Shown here piece by piece: positions 41,136-50,266 of a stretch of 64,000 nucleotides of DNA. This DNA comes from Actinomycetaceae bacterium (GTDB taxonomy: Bacteria; Actinomycetota; Actinomycetes; Actinomycetales; Actinomycetaceae): assembly GCA_028724265.1 (NCBI GenBank), contig JAQYDG010000005.1:186001-250000 (forward strand). The letters are read 5' to 3'. The position numbers were made by a program, and so were the translations under genes. The notes beneath the pieces were generated by a model that was given only the letters and a program-made list of their open reading frames with translations, had not been told where the DNA came from and did not search any database. Each line of letters opens with the position of its first letter. The stretch's first letter is position 1.

Positions 41136-43037
41136 ATGGCTAGAAGCTCTTCCACGAAAAAGACTCATGCACCTGTGTGGCGTCGGCTCGTGTTCCTCAT
41201 TGTTCTTATTCTCGCACTTGTGACGAGCCTGGCTGTCGGCTCTGTTGTGACGCACCGGTCGAAGTGGGTGCCTGGCTTTGCCCTGGATCTTCAAGGTGGA
41301 ACGGAAATTATTTTGACCCCCGTCACCACTGACGGTTCAACCGTGACCACGGATGATGTTGCGCAGGCTATTGAGATTATTCGCCAGCGCGTTGATGCGT
41401 CAGGTGTTGCGGAGGCGGAAATCACATCTCAGGGCGGCAACAACATCGTTGTCGGTCTGCCTGGCCAGCCTTCGCAGGAGACTCTCGATCTTGTTCGTAC
41501 CTCTGCAGTGCTGCGCATGCGCCCTGTGCTTCAGACAATGAATCCCGGTCCGCTGACTCCGGCGCAGGTTTCCGCGTCAGCTGGCAGCCAGGCAGCGAGC
41601 TCCGAACCATCCTCAAGTGCTGCACCGTCCTCCTCTGGGAGCACACAGCCAAGCCCTGCTGCGACTTTTTCTCCTGATGAGTTGAAGAAGCAAGCGACTG
41701 CTATGGCTGATGCAAATAAAGATGGCAAGCTGGACGATGCGCCAACGTCGAAACCGAAAGATCCCTCGGATCTTGCCTGGGTCACAGAAAAAGCGACCTA
41801 CGATGCGCTCACTCTTGACTGTTCAGCAGCAGACGTGCGGATTGAAGCGAGGAGTGACGATCCAGCGAAGCCGTTGGTCGCCTGTGGTGAAGGCGGGACA
41901 AAATACATTCTCGGTCCGGCTGAAATTGAAGGCACAGATCTGACTCAGGCGTCGTCAGGTTACGATCAGCAAAATGGGCAGTGGGCTGTGAATTTGACGT
42001 TCAATTCCGCCGGGACGAAGGCGTTTACGGCGATCACACAGCGCTTGGTCAATTTGCCTAGCCCGCAGAATGAATTTGCAATTGTGCTGGACGGATCCGT
42101 TATTTCTTCCGCAGTACCACAACAGGTGATTTCCGGTGGCTCCGCCCAAATTACGGGTACTGGCATTACGCAGCAGACGTCGAAAGTGCTCGCGAACCAG
42201 TTGAGTTTCGGATCTCTGCCGCTGACGTTCCAGGTGCAGTCGGAACAGCAAATCTCCGCCACCCTCGGATCAGAGTCGTTGAAGTCCGGCCTTCAGGCGG
42301 GTTTGATTGGCATCATTCTGATCGTCCTCTACCTGCTGTGGCAGTATGAGGGCTTGGGCATTATCTCCATCGGATCCATTGCCCTTGCAACTGGTCTGTC
42401 CTATTTGGTTGTGTGTTTGCTTTCCTGGACGATGGGATACCGCCTGTCGATGGCGGGTGTTGTTGGCCTGATCATTTCAATCGGTATTACCGCGGACTCG
42501 TTCATCGTGTTCTTCGAGCGGGTACGGGACGAGATTCGTGAGGGACGTGCCCTTCGATCCGCTGTTCATTACGGGTGGGAGCGCGCAAAGAGAACCATTA
42601 TCGTTGCGGATTCCGTGAACCTGTTGGCTTCCGTTGTGCTTTACTTCCTCGCGGTAGGCTCGGTGCGTGGCTTTGCCTTTACACTTGGCATCACGACGGT
42701 TCTCGATCTCGTCATCGTCATCATGTTCACCTATCCGATGATGACTCTGTTGATTCGGACGAAGTTCTTTGGCGAAGGGCATCGGTTCTCCGGTATGGAT
42801 TCGGCTCGCCTCGGTGCGGTGCCTACGTATGCTGGGCGCGGAAGGGTTCGTTCCCCACAGCGTACGGCACATTCGTCTGCTGCTGACCGTGATGACAACC
42901 ATTCGGAGACGGCGGTGGTCTCAGCGGACGAATCCACTGACGACGTTCCTATGGAGTCTGCTGATAACATGTCACTTGCCCAACGGCGTGCGGAACAGCG
43001 AAGGCGTGCTCGCCAGGCGCAGAAGGGAGAGAACTGA
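41136..43037 (+). CDS. secD: protein translocase subunit SecD
   Basis: A 633-residue membrane protein that uses the proton gradient to pull exported proteins after SecA action. The first helix (residues about 15-40) is followed by GFALDLQGGTEIIL, and the C-terminal half has five helices with GLIGIILIVLYLLWQYEGLG and GIITADSFIVFFERVRDEIREG in separate parts. A periplasmic insertion (about 148-235) is Ser/Pro-rich and contains DANKDGKLDDAP, an EF-hand-like loop lacking the final Glu. Start ATG 41136; no strong ribosome-binding site is visible. The stop overlaps the secF start by one base. Confidence 0.95.
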   Translation: MARSSSTKKTHAPVWRRLVFLIVLILALVTSLAVGSVVTHRSKWVPGFALDLQGGTEIILTPVTTDGSTVTTDDVAQAIEIIRQRVDASGVAEAEITSQGGNNIVVGLPGQPSQETLDLVRTSAVLRMRPVLQTMNPGPLTPAQVSASAGSQAASSEPSSSAAPSSSGSTQPSPAATFSPDELKKQATAMADANKDGKLDDAPTSKPKDPSDLAWVTEKATYDALTLDCSAADVRIEARSDDPAKPLVACGEGGTKYILGPAEIEGTDLTQASSGYDQQNGQWAVNLTFNSAGTKAFTAITQRLVNLPSPQNEFAIVLDGSVISSAVPQQVISGGSAQITGTGITQQTSKVLANQLSFGSLPLTFQVQSEQQISATLGSESLKSGLQAGLIGIILIVLYLLWQYEGLGIISIGSIALATGLSYLVVCLLSWTMGYRLSMAGVVGLIISIGITADSFIVFFERVRDEIREGRALRSAVHYGWERAKRTIIVADSVNLLASVVLYFLAVGSVRGFAFTLGITTVLDLVIVIMFTYPMMTLLIRTKFFGEGHRFSGMDSARLGAVPTYAGRGRVRSPQRTAHSSAADRDDNHSETAVVSADESTDDVPMESADNMSLAQRRAEQRRRARQAQKGEN

Positions 43038-44173
43038 TGCTCTCGATGTATTCTCTGGGCAACGATCTGTATACGGGCAAACGGAGCCTGCCTGTTATTA
43101 AAAAGACCAAACTGTGGTTGAGCATTGCCGCGCTCGCCATCATCGTCTCGATTGCTGCTCTGTTCGTCCGAGGCTTGAATCTGGGTATCGAATTTACCGG
43201 AGGCTCGCAGTTCACGATCTCAAAGACGGCGGTGCTCGATCAGCAGCCGGCTGTTGACGTCATTGCTAGGTACACTGGGGACTCCGCTGCTCGTGTCGCA
43301 GAGGTTGGATCCGATACCATGCGTATCCAGTCCTCAACACAGAAGCTTTCCAACAGTGAAGTGGAGACGATCCGCCAGGACTTGGCGCGAGCATATAAGG
43401 TCGATGTAACGGATGTGACCTCCACCTTCATCGGTCCTTCCTGGGGGCAAGACATCTCGAAAAAGGCGTTGCAAGGTTTCATCGTTTTCGTTGTACTCGC
43501 GATGGTCGGGTTGTCCCTCTATTTCCGTAGCTGGCGGAACGCGGCCGGGGCAATGCTTGCTCTTTTCCATGATCTCATCGTCTCGATCGGCGTTTATTGC
43601 CTCTTAGGGTTCGAAGTCACGCCCTCAACGGTAATTGGGCTTCTGACCATCTTGGGCTATTCGCTCTACGATACGGTGGTTGTGTTTGATAAGGTTCGTG
43701 AGAATACCACCCAGTTGCTCTCTCAGCGTGACTATACATTCGCAGAGTCGGTCAACCTCGCCGTCAACCAGACGCTTATTCGATCCATGAATACGTCGAT
43801 TACGTCGTTGATGCCCGTGGCTTCTATTCTCTTCATTGGTGTGCTCGTGCTCAACGCAGGGACGCTTTCGGATTTGTCTCTCGTGATGTTCGTGGGTCTT
43901 ATCCTCTCGACTCTCTCGTCTATCTTTATTGCCTCTCCGCTCTCCGTCGTCCTTGCGAACAGCGATCCCCGTATCCGGGAGCATACAAAGCAGGTACAGG
44001 AGCTGCGCAACAAGCGGCTCCAGGAGCGTGAGCAATTACGCGAGCGTGGCGAGATTTCCGATGAGGATGACGATGCCGATCTCCTGGCACCGGCTATGGG
44101 AAGTATTCGTCAGCCCGGCCATCGATTGGATAACTCGGCACAGCCCAAGCGTAAGAATAGGAGAAAGAAGTGA
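43037..44173 (+). CDS. secF: protein translocase subunit SecF
   Basis: Partner of SecD, 378 residues with six membrane helices. The family markers are LGIEFTGGSQFTI near the N terminus, then ALFHDLIVSIGVYCLLGFEV and LTILGYSLYDTVVVFDKVRE, with SINTSITSLMP-type sequence (here RSMNTSITSLMPVASIL). The C-terminal cytoplasmic tail is Arg/Glu/Asp-rich. ATG overlaps the secD stop (TGATG), and the stop overlaps the apt start (GTGA). Confidence 0.96.
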   Translation: MLSMYSLGNDLYTGKRSLPVIKKTKLWLSIAALAIIVSIAALFVRGLNLGIEFTGGSQFTISKTAVLDQQPAVDVIARYTGDSAARVAEVGSDTMRIQSSTQKLSNSEVETIRQDLARAYKVDVTDVTSTFIGPSWGQDISKKALQGFIVFVVLAMVGLSLYFRSWRNAAGAMLALFHDLIVSIGVYCLLGFEVTPSTVIGLLTILGYSLYDTVVVFDKVRENTTQLLSQRDYTFAESVNLAVNQTLIRSMNTSITSLMPVASILFIGVLVLNAGTLSDLSLVMFVGLILSTLSSIFIASPLSVVLANSDPRIREHTKQVQELRNKRLQEREQLRERGEISDEDDDADLLAPAMGSIRQPGHRLDNSAQPKRKNRRKK

Positions 44174-44718
44174 CGGGATCCCCATTTCCTCAACATGCTA
44201 CTGATGTCGTTGCCTCCCATGTGCGCACAGTAGAAAATTTCCCTGCGCCCGGCGTGTTGTTCCGTGATATTACACCGTTGATCGCCGATGCCGAGGCCTT
44301 TCATCTTCTGATATCGACGATTGCCGATCGCTATCGCGGCAAGGTTGATGCCGTGGCTGGCTTAGAGAGCAGGGGATTTATCCTGTCAGCTCCTCTGGCT
44401 ATCGAACTCGGGATTGGCATGCTCACTGTTCGCAAGGCGGGCAGGCTTCCTGGACCTGTGGTCGGCGTGGATTACGATCTGGAATACGGCAGTGCCCGGA
44501 TGGAACTTCAGCCCTTTACGGTTGTTGATGGTTCCCGCGTTCTGGTCGTTGACGACGTGCTGGCTACCGGAGGTACAGCGGATGCTGCCTTTGAACTGAT
44601 CGAGCGATCCGGCGGAGTGCCTGCCGCCTTGTGCGTTCTTATCGAGCTGCGCGAGCTGGGCGGTCGTTCACGTCTGGAGGCTGACGGCAGAACAGTTGAC
44701 GCTTTGTTGACGTACTGA
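44170..44718 (+). CDS. apt: adenine phosphoribosyltransferase
   Basis: Salvages adenine to AMP with PRPP. The 182 residues carry GVLFRDITPLIAD, AVAGLESRGFILSAPLA and the PRPP-binding loop VLVVDDVLATGGTA (124-137). GTG at 44170 overlaps the secF stop; the secDF-apt-rel order is widely kept in Actinobacteria. A terminator hairpin follows. Confidence 0.96.
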   Translation: MTGSPFPQHATDVVASHVRTVENFPAPGVLFRDITPLIADAEAFHLLISTIADRYRGKVDAVAGLESRGFILSAPLAIELGIGMLTVRKAGRLPGPVVGVDYDLEYGSARMELQPFTVVDGSRVLVVDDVLATGGTADAAFELIERSGGVPAALCVLIELRELGGRSRLEADGRTVDALLTY

Positions 44719-44743
44719 TGTGTATGTCGAAAAGTACCGTTGT

Positions 44744-44781
44744 GGGGATCGGGCAGGTGTGCTGTTCGATCCCCATTGTTT
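44744..44781 (+). terminator. terminator after apt
   Basis: GGGGATCG (44744-44751) pairs with CGATCCCC (44767-44774) around a 15-base loop, followed by ATTGTTT. Confidence 0.7.
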
Positions 44782-44907
44782 ACTCTGAGAGCAACTAGGC
44801 TAGCAGGTGATGGTTTTTGTACTAAGCTATAAGGCCAACATCGGCACGCGTGTACATGCCGAGTAGAGGGATGGTGTGCTAGAACGACGCACAGCGAGGA
44901 GGATACT

Positions 44908-47217
44908 ATGACTGATAATTCAAAACCTCGTGTTCGTTCGCGGTTCTCGTGGCTTGGTGGAAAATCGACGCAGCAGGTTCCCGCGCCTCTCGAACCCTTG
45001 ATGCGCGCTACTGCCGATGCAAACTTCGACCGTAAACGGATACTTCACGCCTACGACGTTGCCGAGGAATGCCATCGCGGCCAGGTCAGGAAATCTGGCG
45101 AACCCTATATCACGCATCCTTTGGCCGTTGCGACCATTCTTGGCGAGCTGCATCTTGACGAAGACACGATTGTGGCAGGTCTGCTTCACGACACCGTCGA
45201 GGACACTGATTACACGCTCAACGATATTCGTCGGGAATTCGGCCCAACGGTGGAACTGCTTGTCGATGGTGTGACGAAGCTGGACAAGGTGGAGTACGGG
45301 GATGCTGCGCAGGCAGAAACCCTGCGCAAAATGATCATCGCCATGTCGAAGGACATTCGCGTTCTTCTCATCAAACTTGCAGATCGGCTCCATAACGCCC
45401 GCACATGGAAATTCATGAATCCTGACCGTGCCCGATTCAAGGCGAGAGAGACGCTTGAGATCTACGCACCGCTTGCCCACCGGCTCGGTTTGAATTCCAT
45501 CAAATGGGAACTGGAAGACCGCTCTTTTCACGTGTTGTATCCAACGGTGTATACGGAGATTGAGCGGCTCGTCCAGGAGAGTTCCCCGCGCAGGGAGGCC
45601 TTTATCGAAAAGGTCAAAGCACAGCTTGAGGCAGAACTGAAAAACCAGCACATTAAATGCACGATCACCGGCAGACCAAAGCACTACTACTCGATCTATC
45701 AAAAGATGATCGTGCGGGGTAAGGATTTCGAGGATATTTACGATCTGGTAGGTCTGCGTATTCTGGTTGACACCATTCCAGATTGCTATGCGGTTCTCGG
45801 CGTTGTGAATACGATGTTTACTCCGATATTGGGTCGTATCAAAGATTATATTGCTTCGCCTAAGTTCAACTTGTATCAGTCGCTCCACACCACCGTCATC
45901 GGCCCGGGTAAGCAGACGATGGAAATACAGATTCGTACTCACGACATGCATCGTCGGGCTGAGTACGGTGTGGCTGCGCACTGGCGTTATAAGGAGAATC
46001 CGACAGCGAAATCTGCGGGGAAAGACGCAGACTCATCCGGTTCTGACGATCAAATGAACTGGCTCCATCAATTAGTGGATTGGCAGCGTGAAACCGCTGA
46101 TCCGGAAGAGTTCCTGGATTCCCTCCGCTATGAGATGAGTGGCGATCAGGTTTATGTTTTTACTCCGATGGGTAAAATTCTCCAGCTGCCGGCAGGATCT
46201 ACCCCCGTGGATTTCGCATATGCGATCCATACGCAGGTGGGCGACCGTACGGTCGGCGCTCGGGTCAATGATCGCTTGGTTCCGCTTGACCATACATTAG
46301 AGTCCGGCGACACGGTGGAGATCGTGACATCGAAGAATCCTGATGCGGGTCCGAGCAGGGGATGGCTGGAGTTCGTTGCCTCGCCTCGTGCACGTGCGAA
46401 AATCCGTTATTGGTTCAAGCATTCGCAGAAGGAAGAAAGCACAGAGGAAGGCAAGGACAAACTCGCAAAAGCGATCCGGAAGCGCAATCAACCTGTTCAG
46501 CGTTTGATGAGCCACGAGACGCTCTCTGGTGTTGCGACGGAGCTCGGGCGCAAAGATCTCAACGATTTGTATCGCGCTATTGGTGAAGGCGATGTATCTC
46601 CAGAAACCGTCGTTCGCAAGCTTATTGCCTCCCAGGGCGGGGAAGCCGGCGTTGAGGAGACGCTCGCTGAGGCGGTGACGCCCACGCAAATACAGCACAG
46701 GCGTGATGCGAGTGGTGATTCTGCTGTGGTCGTCGAGTCGATGGACTCGGGGGATATGCTGGTCAAACTTGCCAAATGCTGTACTCCACTTCCTCCCGAT
46801 CGCATCGTAGGTTTTGTGACGCGTGGACATGGCTTGTCGATCCACCGTGCAGACTGCCCGAATGTGTCCATGCTCAAGCAAGAACCCGAGCGCTTCATCG
46901 CGGTGGAATGGGCAAAGGACGCTGATGCTGTGTACACAGTGCAGGTTCAGATTGAGGGTCTCGATCGCCAGGGACTCCTCTCGGATATCTCGCGGGTATT
47001 GCTTGACCACGGAGTAAATCTGCTCCGTGTCAATTCAGCAACCTCCCGTGAACGCGTGGCGCGAACAAGTGTTGTTTTCGAAATGGGTGATCCGCGTCAT
47101 TTAGCGCGAGTCCTGACGGATCTGCGCAAGGTGGAAGGCGTTTATGATGCCTATCGGGTGACGGGATCCAAGCCGCGCAAAGAGCAGCAAAATCGGGCTA
47201 GCGTGGCTGAGTTCTAA
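44908..47217 (+). CDS. rel: bifunctional (p)ppGpp synthetase/hydrolase Rel
   Basis: A 769-residue stringent-response enzyme. The HD hydrolase domain includes GLLHDTVEDT (HD at 94-95) and KLADRLHNARTW; the synthetase domain shows GRPKHYYSIYQKM, DLVGLRILVD and FNLYQSLHTTVIGPG; then TGS (VYVFTPMGKILQLPAGSTPV), the zinc-finger-like CCTPLPPDRIVGFVTRGHG with HRADCPN, and a C-terminal ACT domain (GLDRQGLLSDISRVLLDHG). The hydrolase HD motif is intact, so it should act in both directions. It starts at ATG 44908 (GAGGA upstream) after its own 126-base leader. Confidence 0.96.
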   Translation: MTDNSKPRVRSRFSWLGGKSTQQVPAPLEPLMRATADANFDRKRILHAYDVAEECHRGQVRKSGEPYITHPLAVATILGELHLDEDTIVAGLLHDTVEDTDYTLNDIRREFGPTVELLVDGVTKLDKVEYGDAAQAETLRKMIIAMSKDIRVLLIKLADRLHNARTWKFMNPDRARFKARETLEIYAPLAHRLGLNSIKWELEDRSFHVLYPTVYTEIERLVQESSPRREAFIEKVKAQLEAELKNQHIKCTITGRPKHYYSIYQKMIVRGKDFEDIYDLVGLRILVDTIPDCYAVLGVVNTMFTPILGRIKDYIASPKFNLYQSLHTTVIGPGKQTMEIQIRTHDMHRRAEYGVAAHWRYKENPTAKSAGKDADSSGSDDQMNWLHQLVDWQRETADPEEFLDSLRYEMSGDQVYVFTPMGKILQLPAGSTPVDFAYAIHTQVGDRTVGARVNDRLVPLDHTLESGDTVEIVTSKNPDAGPSRGWLEFVASPRARAKIRYWFKHSQKEESTEEGKDKLAKAIRKRNQPVQRLMSHETLSGVATELGRKDLNDLYRAIGEGDVSPETVVRKLIASQGGEAGVEETLAEAVTPTQIQHRRDASGDSAVVVESMDSGDMLVKLAKCCTPLPPDRIVGFVTRGHGLSIHRADCPNVSMLKQEPERFIAVEWAKDADAVYTVQVQIEGLDRQGLLSDISRVLLDHGVNLLRVNSATSRERVARTSVVFEMGDPRHLARVLTDLRKVEGVYDAYRVTGSKPRKEQQNRASVAEF

Positions 47218-47788
47218 ACAGGTTGATACGTGCAAGCCTCGCTTCACGACCTGCGATGTAGTCATCGATATCGTGCAGACGTTGGCGCACATGTTCGATA
47301 CCACGCCGCTGCTTTTGCGCATTCATGACCTTCATCAGCTCGTAGAACGAAAGATCGCCTTCAAGTAACGTCAACACTCCTTCGCATGCGGTTGCAGGAT
47401 CTTCACAAAAGAGCAAATCAACAGCTGTCCGCGCAGCTGTTGTCACGAGGACACCTCCTTGCCGGAACACGTCAGAGGGAGGAATGGGAAGGCGTCGCAG
47501 CGAGGGAAGTCGCTGCGTCCGTGGATGAGCGAGCCGAAGGCATGGGCATCGGTCAGAAGGCCAAAAACCTGTGTGGATCCACAGTGCACTGAGGCTATAC
47601 ACAATCGCGTCACGTGGTATCAGGGGAGCGAAAAGTGATGCTCGCATAGGGGCGTCATCACAAAAATCCCGAGGCGCCACGCATCCGGGTGCGTATTCCA
47701 CAAGCGTTCCCTCGTATACTGCGAAACGCTCAGCATTAGAAAGGGCGTGCACGTCAGCCATAACCTCAAGTATGACTAGTACGTCCAC
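47198..47788 (-). CDS. AbiEi-like antitoxin-family protein, orphan
   Basis: A 196-residue protein with the actinobacterial stretch VLVTTAARTAVDLLFCEDP, close to the VTxPxRTxxDLxR motif of AbiEi-type antitoxins and related DUF559-linked proteins; the rest (basic middle, helical C terminus with EHVRQRLHDIDDYIAG) is not diagnostic. No AbiEii nucleotidyltransferase toxin is adjacent, so a toxin-antitoxin role is doubtful. Its 3' end overlaps the end of rel by 20 bases in convergent orientation. ATG at 47761 is an alternative start. The functional call is tentative. Confidence 0.55.
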   Translation of the reverse strand: MDVLVILEVMADVHALSNAERFAVYEGTLVEYAPGCVAPRDFCDDAPMRASLFAPLIPRDAIVYSLSALWIHTGFWPSDRCPCLRLAHPRTQRLPSLRRLPIPPSDVFRQGGVLVTTAARTAVDLLFCEDPATACEGVLTLLEGDLSFYELMKVMNAQKQRRGIEHVRQRLHDIDDYIAGREARLARINLFRTQPR

Positions 47789-47830
47789 GCCCTGCAGGGA
47801 GGCAGCCGTAGCTGTGGATAACGAGAGCGC

Positions 47831-49171
47831 CTAGAGCTTCTGTTGAACAGTCTCAAGCCACGCCACGCGGGCGGCACGGGAGTCCTCAAGTTCTTTGATC
47901 TTCTTCTCGTTGCCTGCTTCCCGTGCTTGAACAAGCTCATCGTCGATCTGAGCAATCAAGCGCTTGAGCTGTGCTGCCATGCCGTCCGATCGATTCTGCT
48001 TTTCGGGGTCAGTACGCCGCCACTGTTCTGATTCAGCAGCGCGAATTGCGTCCGCTACCTCGCGCAGCTTTCCTTCTGTACGGTTGATATCGCCTCGCGG
48101 TACCATCCCGATTTCATCCCACTGATCTTCTATATCCGCCAGCGCTTTGCGAGCCTGCTCGATATCCGAAATGGGGAGCAGAGCCTGCGCTTGAGCAACG
48201 AGATCGAGTTTCTTGCGGAGGTTCTCTGCAAACTCATCGTCACGTGCCGCAAAATGTGCACGGCGCGCATCAAAGAACTTTTGTTCAGCTGCGCGGAACC
48301 TCTCCCAATACTTGTCATCGTCTTTCCGTGCAAGGTGACCGGCGCTGCGCCACTCATCCATCAGCTCGCGGTATTGTGCCGATGTCCGATTCCAGTCAGT
48401 GGACGTGGAGAGTTCCTCTGCCTTATCGATCAGCTGCTGCTTATGAGCAGCGATCTGGGCGCGATCTTGGTCGAGCTGTGAAAAGTGTTGCCGGCGCGCC
48501 TTGTCGAAATAGGAGCGCGCATGGGATAAGCGGTGCCAGAGTTCCTCTTCTGTCTTGCGCTCTAAGCGTGGGCCGCGCCGTTGAGCTGCCTTCCACTCGT
48601 CGAAGAGCTCGGTCATACGGGTACGCGTGTTTTTCCAGTGTATGTGTTCTGGATCCTGATGGGCGAGTTCTTCTGCCTGCGCAACGAGAGCTTCTCGTTC
48701 AGCTGTGGCTTGCTCACGCGCTGCACGTCGGTCAGCGTCATGCTGCTTTTTGTGTTCGCTCACCATCGCACGCGTCGCTTCTACGCGTGCCCGCGCTCCG
48801 GCGATGTCACCGATCATCGCTGGCTCGGTCAATTTGGCGGCAATATCATCGAGCTCCTTGAACGCCTCGTCAGGGCGCACATGGTCGATCCGTTGGGTGA
48901 GCAAGGTAATTTGCGACACGATATCGGTGTAGCGGTTGGTGTAGAGCTGGAACGCTTCCTCTGGTGTTCCAGCAACATACTGGCCGATGAGTTTTTCTTC
49001 CCCGTCGATATTTAGATACACGTTTCCGTGTTCGTCCACACGCCCGAACTCAGAAGAAGTGCTGCCGTCAGGTGAGGACTGTGCTGCAGCGGAGGATTCA
49101 GCCGCAACTGCGGTGTTCTGAGCGTCAGAGACTGCCACGTGTTGGTCGGATTCTTGTGTTGGCTCACCCAT
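47831..49171 (-). CDS. DUF349 repeat protein
   Basis: A 446-residue, highly charged helical protein with several DUF349 units: repeated patterns such as WKAAQRRGPRLERKTEEELW, WRSAGHLARKDDDKYWERF and WDEIGMVPRGDINRTEGKL, each with a W-(x)n-G-(x)n-(D/E)-x-LW/YW-RF core. The N-terminal 60 residues are low complexity. Function is unknown; such proteins are common in Actinobacteria. I chose ATG 49171 with AAGGAG 5 bases upstream, removing 27 residues of the open frame. It diverges from the metallo-hydrolase gene. Confidence 0.88.
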   Translation of the reverse strand: MGEPTQESDQHVAVSDAQNTAVAAESSAAAQSSPDGSTSSEFGRVDEHGNVYLNIDGEEKLIGQYVAGTPEEAFQLYTNRYTDIVSQITLLTQRIDHVRPDEAFKELDDIAAKLTEPAMIGDIAGARARVEATRAMVSEHKKQHDADRRAAREQATAEREALVAQAEELAHQDPEHIHWKNTRTRMTELFDEWKAAQRRGPRLERKTEEELWHRLSHARSYFDKARRQHFSQLDQDRAQIAAHKQQLIDKAEELSTSTDWNRTSAQYRELMDEWRSAGHLARKDDDKYWERFRAAEQKFFDARRAHFAARDDEFAENLRKKLDLVAQAQALLPISDIEQARKALADIEDQWDEIGMVPRGDINRTEGKLREVADAIRAAESEQWRRTDPEKQNRSDGMAAQLKRLIAQIDDELVQAREAGNEKKIKELEDSRAARVAWLETVQQKL

Positions 49172-49471
49172 GAGTGCTCCTTGTGTCGGCATGTGCCGTG
49201 CGTAACTTCGATACTTTCTGCTTATTTTATGCTGAAAGTGTGCTCGGAGCATAACCTGTCCACGAGGTGAGGTGGCTGGAGCGTCAACGCATCGTCACGA
49301 AGGGACAGAAAGGGATGGTAGGCAGGAGGCGCTAGGGAAGAGACGCCAGGGAAATAGTCTCGACAGGCTTTGAAGAGGACATCGATAACGATCTCGTGTG
49401 CAGAATGCGCCTACGTGGTGTGCCCTCAGATCGGTCTAGGGCAACGCACTGATATTTGTTACCGTAGAGCC

Positions 49472-50242
49472 ATGCGACTGTTACGTTTCGATGAAACTGT
49501 TTTTCAGGCAAACTGCTATCTTCTTTTTCCTGACGAAGGATCAGAGGCTCTCGTCATCGATCCGGGTGCAGGAGCAGCCGAGTGGGTAGAACAAACGTGT
49601 GCACAATTCGGATATCGTCCCGGTGCTGTTGTCCTGACGCATGGACATGCAGACCATGTGTGGGACGCGAGCCGAGTAGCGGGCTCCAATCCTGTATATC
49701 TGGGCGCCTCAGATTGGTATCGGCTCAATGATCCTGCATCGATGACGGCTATGCCAGGCATGTCGGGCGAACAGGTTGAGCGGACATGTGCTGAATTCTC
49801 GGGTCATGGGTGGGAAAAACCCGCCAATGCGCAGTATCTGCCAGATGACGTGTTTACAGACGCTGGCGCCCAGGTGTTGGAAGGTCTTTCCATTCGTGCT
49901 CTTCCTGCTCCCGGCCATACAGAAGGCTCCACAGTGTTTCTTGTGGATGGAACTCTGAGCGACGACGACGCACTGTTGCCTGACGATATACACCCAGGCA
50001 ATGGGTCAGCTCGTCGTCAGATGATGTTTTCGGGGGACGTTCTGTTCAGGCTCTCCGTGGGGAGAACGGATCTTCACGGGGGTGACGGGGCGCAGATGGC
50101 TGCGACGATTAAGCTCTTGAGTGTAGCCCTCGACTCCGATACGGTGGTGTTTCCCGGGCATGGAAGCTCGACCACGATTGGCTTTGAACGCGAGCATTCA
50201 CCGTTTGTTCGTATGGCGTATGAGGCCGGACGCATCGGGTAA
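49472..50242 (+). CDS. metallo-beta-lactamase fold hydrolase (glyoxalase II-like)
   Basis: A 256-residue MBL-fold hydrolase. The metal motif THGHADH is at 56-62, further ligands are in APGHTEGS and FSGDVLF, and the last in FPGHGSSTTIG. The family is often labelled hydroxyacylglutathione hydrolase, but Actinobacteria of this kind may lack glutathione, so the thioester substrate is open. It lies 24 bases before hisS, an arrangement seen in many Actinobacteria. Start ATG 49472; the longer open frame (49370) is not supported. Confidence 0.88.
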   Translation: MRLLRFDETVFQANCYLLFPDEGSEALVIDPGAGAAEWVEQTCAQFGYRPGAVVLTHGHADHVWDASRVAGSNPVYLGASDWYRLNDPASMTAMPGMSGEQVERTCAEFSGHGWEKPANAQYLPDDVFTDAGAQVLEGLSIRALPAPGHTEGSTVFLVDGTLSDDDALLPDDIHPGNGSARRQMMFSGDVLFRLSVGRTDLHGGDGAQMAATIKLLSVALDSDTVVFPGHGSSTTIGFEREHSPFVRMAYEAGRIG

Positions 50243-50266
50243 TGCGAGCGTGGCACAATATAACGT

